Shown one piece after another: positions 7,130-11,296 of a DNA stretch of 11,296 nucleotides. This DNA is from Hydrogenophilales bacterium RIFOXYD1_FULL_62_11 (GTDB lineage: Bacteria > Pseudomonadota > Gammaproteobacteria > Burkholderiales > Thiobacillaceae): NCBI GenBank assembly GCA_001802655.1, contig MGZO01000035.1:1-11296 (forward strand), written 5' to 3'. Within the stretch, counting starts at the first letter, position 1. Each line of letters starts with the position of its first letter. The notes under the pieces are model-generated. The model saw only the letters and a program-made list of their open reading frames with translations, was not told the origin of the DNA and searched no databases. The position numbers and the translations under genes are program-made.

Positions 7130-7428
7130 CGCCCTATCGCGTCCGCTTCACCCGGGGCGCGCGCGATGATCTGCTGCGACTCACCGCTTACTGGCGCGAC
7201 AAGGACATCGCCACTGCGCGGCGCGCTCGCGCTGCCATCGAAAAAGCGCTTGCCATGCTGCGTGATTTCCCTTTTTCTTGCCGTAAGGTCGATGAAGACC
7301 AGGCTTTTCTACGCGAGTTGCTGATTCCCTTTGGTGCAGCAGGTTATGTCGCTTTGTTCGAAATCGACGAAGCAAATACTGTCACTGTGCTGGCAATCCG
7401 CCATCAGCTCGAAGACGACTATCACTGA
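7126..7428 (+). CDS. Toxin of the ParE/RelE superfamily
   Basis: A protein of 100 residues, typical of ParE/RelE toxins. It begins YRVRFTRGARDDLLRL and has two amphipathic helices rich in Ala and Arg. Then comes the PFSCRK segment, the RELLIPFGAAGYVALFEI strand pair and a final VTVLAIRHQLEDDY, a hallmark C-terminal strand of the superfamily. ParE members poison DNA gyrase while RelE members cleave ribosome-bound mRNA; the sequence leans to ParE but the target cannot be fixed by eye. It overlaps the antitoxin by 4 bases. The kinase/phosphatase gene starts 20 bp after its stop, so the two may share a transcript. No frameshift or truncation is seen. Confidence 0.85.
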   Translation: MTPYRVRFTRGARDDLLRLTAYWRDKDIATARRARAAIEKALAMLRDFPFSCRKVDEDQAFLRELLIPFGAAGYVALFEIDEANTVTVLAIRHQLEDDYH

Positions 7429-7448
7429 GTTGATTGCATTGAACCGCC

Positions 7449-9131
7449 ATGCCCCTGAAGCTTGAATTTGGTTACGCCACCGCCACCGGTCCCCGCGAAC
7501 AAAACGAAGACTTCGGCGGGTTCGTCGAACCGGCCGATCCGCAACTGGCGGCGATCAAGGGCATGCTGGCGGTGGTGGCCGATGGCGTGTCGGGCGGCTC
7601 GCATGGGCGTGAGGCGGCCGAGACTTCGGTGCGCAATCTGCTCGCCGACTACTACGCCACGCCCGATACCTGGGAGACGCCGCACGCACTGGGAACGGTG
7701 CTGGCGGCGATCAACCGCTGGCTGTCGGGGCAGACGGCATCGCGCCACGAAGCCGGCGGCATGGCGACCACGCTCACCGGTCTGGTGCTGCGCGGCCGGC
7801 GTTTTCATTACGCGCATGTGGGCGACAGCCGGCTGTATCGCCTGCGCGGCGAAATGCTGGAGCAGCTGACGGTCGACCACGTATGGGAAACCCCCGGCAT
7901 GTCGCATGTACTGAAGCGCGCGCTGGGGCTGGATACCCATGTGTTGCCGGATTTCGGCGAGGGTGAGCTGCAGGCGGGCGACGTTTTTCTCATCGTCTGC
8001 GACGGCGTGTGGGAGCCGCTCGGCCAGCTTGAGCAGCATCGTCTGCTGAAACTGCACGATGCACCGCAGCGGGTGGCGGATGCGCTGGTCGAGGCGGCGC
8101 ATGCGCACGGCGGGCAGGACAACGCGACCGCACTGGTGGTGCGGGTGGAAGACGTCGGCGTGGACGAGGCCGTGCTGAGCGATGCACGCGACCTGCCGCT
8201 GCCCGGCAAGCTTGGCGCCGGCGCCAAGCTCGACGATTTCGTGATCGAAGACGTGCTGCACAGCGGGCGCGACGCGCTGATCTACCGGGCGCGCCACGCT
8301 ACCAGCGGCCAGCACTGGGCGCTCAAAACCCTGCAACCGATACTCGCCGGCGATCCGGATGCCGCGAATCGCCTGCTGGCGGAGGAATGGTTTTTAAAGC
8401 GCGTGCATTCGCATTATTTTCCCGACGTGCTGGCGTTGCCGGGGCGCAATTTCCTCTATTTCGCGGTGCGCTACCACGAAGGCGCGACGCTGCAGGACAA
8501 GCTCGACGCCGGCCAGCATTTTTCGCCGGTGGAGGTCGTCACTTTGATGATCCGGGTGCTCAAGGGCCTGGCCGCGCTGCATCGGCTCGACATCGTGCAT
8601 CGCGACATCAAGCCGGCCAACCTGCACCTCGACCCCGCAGGCAAGCTGCGCATACTTGACCTCGGCGTGGCGCGCTGTCCCACCCTCGACACGCGCGAGC
8701 CGCTTGCCCAGCCCGGCACGCCGAGTTATATGGCGCCCGAGCTGTTCAACAGCGTGGAGGCCAACCCGCAAAGCGATCTTTACGCCGTGGGCGTAAGCCT
8801 CTATCACCTGCTCACGCGCAACTATCCCTACGGCGAAATCGAACCGTTTCAGCGCCCCAGATTCGGTGAGCCTGCGCCGCCTTCACGCACCCGCCCGGAC
8901 ATTCCGCCATGGCTGGAAAACGTGCTGCTCAAGGCCGTTTCGCGCGACCCCGCGCAACGTTTCGAGACCGCCGAGGAAATGCTGCTGGCGCTGGAGCGCG
9001 GCGAAGCCAACCCGCTGCTGCGCCGCCGCACGCCGCTGATCGAGCGCTCGCCTGCGGGTGCCTGGCCGCTGGTGGCGGCGGTGTCGATTGCCCTGAATGT
9101 ATTGCTGCTGTTCGTGCTGCTGGCGAGCTAG
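7449..9131 (+). CDS. Membrane-anchored PP2C phosphatase/Ser-Thr kinase fusion
   Basis: A 560-residue signalling protein. Residues 1-240 form a PP2C phosphatase with metal-binding and catalytic motifs REQNED, VADGVSGG (D45), GDSRLYR (D126), CDGVWE (D185) and GQDNAT (D224, N225), all intact. Residues about 262-520 form a Hanks-type kinase: K293 in WALK, E312/E313 of helix C, HRDIKPANL (D386, N391), DLG at 404-406 in place of DFG, and APE (E431). The glycine loop is degenerate (LHSGRDALIY, 270-279). A single hydrophobic segment at about 538-559 ends the protein, placing both enzymes on the cytoplasmic face of the inner membrane. Genes of this architecture are known beside nitrate transporter/nirB genes in other proteobacteria, so a role in controlling nitrate uptake or reduction is plausible but unproven. 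No clear ribosome binding site precedes 7449, suggesting coupling to the toxin gene 20 bp upstream. Confidence 0.95.
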   Translation: MPLKLEFGYATATGPREQNEDFGGFVEPADPQLAAIKGMLAVVADGVSGGSHGREAAETSVRNLLADYYATPDTWETPHALGTVLAAINRWLSGQTASRHEAGGMATTLTGLVLRGRRFHYAHVGDSRLYRLRGEMLEQLTVDHVWETPGMSHVLKRALGLDTHVLPDFGEGELQAGDVFLIVCDGVWEPLGQLEQHRLLKLHDAPQRVADALVEAAHAHGGQDNATALVVRVEDVGVDEAVLSDARDLPLPGKLGAGAKLDDFVIEDVLHSGRDALIYRARHATSGQHWALKTLQPILAGDPDAANRLLAEEWFLKRVHSHYFPDVLALPGRNFLYFAVRYHEGATLQDKLDAGQHFSPVEVVTLMIRVLKGLAALHRLDIVHRDIKPANLHLDPAGKLRILDLGVARCPTLDTREPLAQPGTPSYMAPELFNSVEANPQSDLYAVGVSLYHLLTRNYPYGEIEPFQRPRFGEPAPPSRTRPDIPPWLENVLLKAVSRDPAQRFETAEEMLLALERGEANPLLRRRTPLIERSPAGAWPLVAAVSIALNVLLLFVLLAS

Positions 9132-9151
9132 CCGCCGGCCACCCCCGCCTT

Positions 9152-9595
9152 TCAGCGCGGGAGCGGCAACCGGGGCAAGGGGTAGGGACGTCCCGCAGGG
9201 TTGCCGGGATAGCCTGAAATCGGCGGCGGGTAAATGAGCGGTTGCGGCAGCGCGGCCGGCGACTCGGCTTCGGCGGGCAGGTTGGCCTGCTCCTCTTCGC
9301 GCTGGCGCGCCGCTTCCGCTTCGCGCGCAGCCTCCGCGGCCTCTCTCTCCTGCCGCTGAGCCTCCAGCTCCTGCGCCTGGGCGGCGTTCTTTTTCAGGCG
9401 TTCTTCGGTCGCCCGCACTTCCGCTTCGCTTGGTGGCGGCGCCACGTCCAGTTTTTGGACTTTGCCGGCTTTGGGCGGGGTGGAGGAATAGGTCACGTTG
9501 CCTGCACTATCGACGGATTTATACAGCGCGTCGGCAGCGGCGGGCGTGCTGGCCAGCGTGGCGATCAGCAGCAAAACAACAGATGGCGACATCAT
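9152..9595 (-). CDS. Exported DUF4124-domain protein with coiled-coil and proline-rich tail
   Basis: A protein of 147 residues from the ATG at 9595 (complement). AAAGGAG at 9606-9600 is 4 bases before that ATG and 7 before the adjacent one at 9592, so either start is possible; the longer open frame reaching 9841 is an extension into the channel gene. An N-terminal signal peptide (VVLLLIATLASTPAAADA) is followed by a DUF4124 domain (LYKSVDSAGNVTYSSTPP, a small beta fold common in secreted proteobacterial proteins). Next comes a charged Glu/Ala/Arg/Gln-rich segment predicted to be coiled coil, then a tail rich in Pro, Gly and Tyr. The function of DUF4124 is unknown. The gene starts 10 bp after the mechanosensitive channel gene, so they form an operon. 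It converges with the kinase gene with only 20 bp between the two stops. Confidence 0.87.
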   Translation of the reverse strand: MMSPSVVLLLIATLASTPAAADALYKSVDSAGNVTYSSTPPKAGKVQKLDVAPPPSEAEVRATEERLKKNAAQAQELEAQRQEREAAEAAREAEAARQREEEQANLPAEAESPAALPQPLIYPPPISGYPGNPAGRPYPLPRLPLPR

Positions 9596-9605
9596 CGTTC
9601 TCCTT

Positions 9606-11296
9606 TCAGCTTGCGGCCGGGCTGGCCGCGGCTTGCGTGGCCGCCACCATTTCCACCCGGATCGGGTCGCGGCTGTCCAGGTGGACATCGCGTTGCGGGA
9701 AGGGCATGGCAATGCCCTGTTCGGCAAAACGTTTTTCGATGTCCAGGCGGATCTCGCTGGCGACCTGGCGGCTGTTGTCCTGCAGGCTGAGATCCAGCCA
9801 GTAGTCGGCGCGTAACTGGAGCGCGCTGTCGCCAAACTCATCCAGCAGCACCAGCGGCAAGGGCAGCTTGAGCACGGAAGGATGGCCAGAGACCGCTTCG
9901 CGGATCAGCTGGATGGCCGTCTCGGTGGGGGCGCCGTAAGCGATGCCGACGTTGACGGTAAAACGCAGCAGCTGGTCGGACAGGGTCCAGTTGGTGACGG
10001 TTTTTTCCAGAAACACACTGTTGGGAATCAGCATGTCGATGCCGTCGAAACGCTGCACCTGGCAGCAGCGGCTGCCGATGTCGTAGACGCGGCCGCGGAT
10101 GCCGTCCACTTCCACGATGTCGCCTGGCTTGATGGGTTTTTCCACCAGCAGGATCACGCCGCTGATGAAGTTGTTGAGCAGGTTCTGCGCGCCAAAACCG
10201 AGGCCGAGTGCGAGCGCGCCGCCGAGGAAGGCAAACGCGGTGAGCGGGATGTGGGCGGTGATCAAGGCCAGCACCACCAGTCCAATGGCCATGCCGATGC
10301 TGGACAGCCGCAGCCACAGCAGCGCGGCGCTTTCTTCACCGGTGTAGCGTGCCAGCAGCCAGCGCCGGGCAAACGCGCTGACGCGGCCCGTCAGCCACAG
10401 CCCCAGTACCAGAATCAGCAGCACCTGAACCAGCTTGCCCAGGGTGACGCTGCGCTTGCCGGCGATCTCGCGTCCCTCCACCATCAGGGTATCGTCGACC
10501 GTGATCACCTCGAATTGCCAGACCGCGGCCAGCGCCTGGGTGGAAGCGACTGCTGCGCCGCGCAGGCGATCGGTCCAGCTCACGTCCTGGTTGGTCACGC
10601 GATTGACCTGCTGCCAGTTGTGCAGCATGCCTGCGATCTGTTCGATCTGGTCGTGATTTTGGCGCAGCAGGGCATCACGCCGTTGATAGGCCTGGATCTG
10701 CCGTTCGACGAGTTGCCGGTCGCCCATCTCGGGCTGCCATTCGGCGACCTGGGTACCCAGCAGGGCCAGGTTGGCCCGGGTCCGGTCGCTGTCCGCCTGG
10801 ATGGCGCTGCGCCATTCGGCGATCCGTTCAAGGGTGTCCTCGATCTGCGCGGTCGTCTGCTGAAGGGTATGGCTGTCGCGTGCCTGCATGCTGCGAAAGC
10901 GCTGCTGCCAGGCTTGCTGCGACAGCGTCACGCCATACCGCATCAGCCGCAGGGAGTTGAGCCGGGAGGCGGCTGCATCCACTTCGATGCGGGCGGTTTC
11001 CAGCCGTTGCAGCGAGGCGGGCGAAGGCTGGTCATACGTCTGTTTGCGCATCTGCTCCAGCAGGTTCTGCGCCTGATGTTCCGCGGCTTCCGCCTGATCG
11101 ATTTTCTGCTCGATCGCGGCTGCCTGCCCGGCCAGTTTCGCCAGCTGGCTGTCCAGTTCCTGCTGGGTGAATTCAACGGTATGGCTGGCCTGCACTGCCT
11201 TGTCCTCCAGCCATTGCCGTTCGGACTGTTGATTGGCCAGGGTTTCGGCGAGCACGTTGCGCAGCGTCTCGAACATGCCCAGACGGGCTTCCGAAT
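9606..11296 (-). CDS. MscS-family mechanosensitive ion channel, N-terminus outside window
   Basis: An inner-membrane channel that opens under membrane tension and protects against osmotic downshock. The frame stays open past the ATG at 11276 to the window edge (SEARLG before that Met), so the start is probably upstream and at least 562 residues are seen. Counting from 11276, residues 1-240 are Gln/Glu/Ala/Leu-rich and look coiled-coil, probably in the periplasm, as in MscK/YjeP-like large channels. Hydrophobic segments follow at about 281-297 and 328-343. The pore helix comes next, with the MscS glycine/alanine pattern (FLGGALALGLGFGAQNLLNNFISG, about 349-372 in two runs). The MscS beta domain (KPIKPGDIVEVDGIRG, then IPNSVFLEKTVTNW) and the alpha/beta C-terminal domain complete it. 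Ion preference and gating cannot be read from sequence. Confidence 0.93.
   Translation of the reverse strand, partial: SEARLGMFETLRNVLAETLANQQSERQWLEDKAVQASHTVEFTQQELDSQLAKLAGQAAAIEQKIDQAEAAEHQAQNLLEQMRKQTYDQPSPASLQRLETARIEVDAAASRLNSLRLMRYGVTLSQQAWQQRFRSMQARDSHTLQQTTAQIEDTLERIAEWRSAIQADSDRTRANLALLGTQVAEWQPEMGDRQLVERQIQAYQRRDALLRQNHDQIEQIAGMLHNWQQVNRVTNQDVSWTDRLRGAAVASTQALAAVWQFEVITVDDTLMVEGREIAGKRSVTLGKLVQVLLILVLGLWLTGRVSAFARRWLLARYTGEESAALLWLRLSSIGMAIGLVVLALITAHIPLTAFAFLGGALALGLGFGAQNLLNNFISGVILLVEKPIKPGDIVEVDGIRGRVYDIGSRCCQVQRFDGIDMLIPNSVFLEKTVTNWTLSDQLLRFTVNVGIAYGAPTETAIQLIREAVSGHPSVLKLPLPLVLLDEFGDSALQLRADYWLDLSLQDNSRQVASEIRLDIEKRFAEQGIAMPFPQRDVHLDSRDPIRVEMVAATQAAASPAAS

Noticed and set aside
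7422..8336. 304-codon minus-strand open frame opposite the PP2C domain
   Set aside because: Antisense shadow with biased composition and no family resemblance; the plus-strand phosphatase motifs explain the region. Similar minus-strand frames at 5628-6323 and 8394-8807 were dropped for the same reason.
9144..9161. CCCGC/GCGGG stem between the convergent kinase and DUF4124 genes as a bidirectional terminator
   Set aside because: Only 5 bp of stem, no T-run on either side; too weak to call.
1..11296. tRNA, rRNA, CRISPR, IS elements or prophage remains
   Set aside because: Looked for; no cloverleaf, regularly spaced repeats, transposase motifs or terminal inverted repeats were seen, including around the toxin-antitoxin module.

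Overview
The window is a high-GC, tightly packed proteobacterial chromosome segment. Codon use, the NasA/NirB/NirD types and the neighbouring genes fit a betaproteobacterium best; this is an inference from general family resemblance, and I cannot name a genus. Both edges cut through genes.

Positions 1-7428 (+ strand) hold an assimilatory nitrate-reduction cluster with a small module added at its end. It starts with the 3' part of nasA (molybdenum nitrate reductase with a C-terminal BFD-type iron-sulfur domain). A 313-bp control region follows, then nirB and nirD (NAD(P)H nitrite reductase, large and small subunits) and a NarK/NasA-type nitrate transporter. The control region carries a textbook sigma-54 promoter (TGGCAC-N5-TTGC, 2649-2663). 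About 110 and 140 bp upstream of its predicted start lie two NtrC-like dyads 30 bp apart, an arrangement very like the classic glnAp2 enhancer. A possible IHF bend site lies between them. Together these predict that nirB-nirD-transporter is switched on by nitrogen limitation through NtrC. The transporter imports nitrate, NasA reduces it to nitrite, and NirBD reduces nitrite to ammonium in the cytoplasm.

Directly downstream (6810-7428) is a two-gene toxin-antitoxin module with its own good sigma-70 promoter, stacked palindromes at the predicted start site and an ATGA overlap between antitoxin and ParE/RelE-like toxin. Twenty bases later begins a 560-residue protein joining a PP2C-type phosphatase, a Ser/Thr kinase and a C-terminal membrane anchor. 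Genes of this architecture are known beside nitrate transporter/nirBD genes in other proteobacteria. The toxin-antitoxin pair therefore looks like an insertion between transporter and kinase/phosphatase, and may now supply that gene's transcription.

Positions 9152-11296 (- strand, convergent) are unrelated: an MscS-family mechanosensitive channel with a long coiled-coil N-terminal part (5' end outside the window), followed after 10 bp by a small exported DUF4124 protein. No RNA genes, IS elements or CRISPR arrays were seen.
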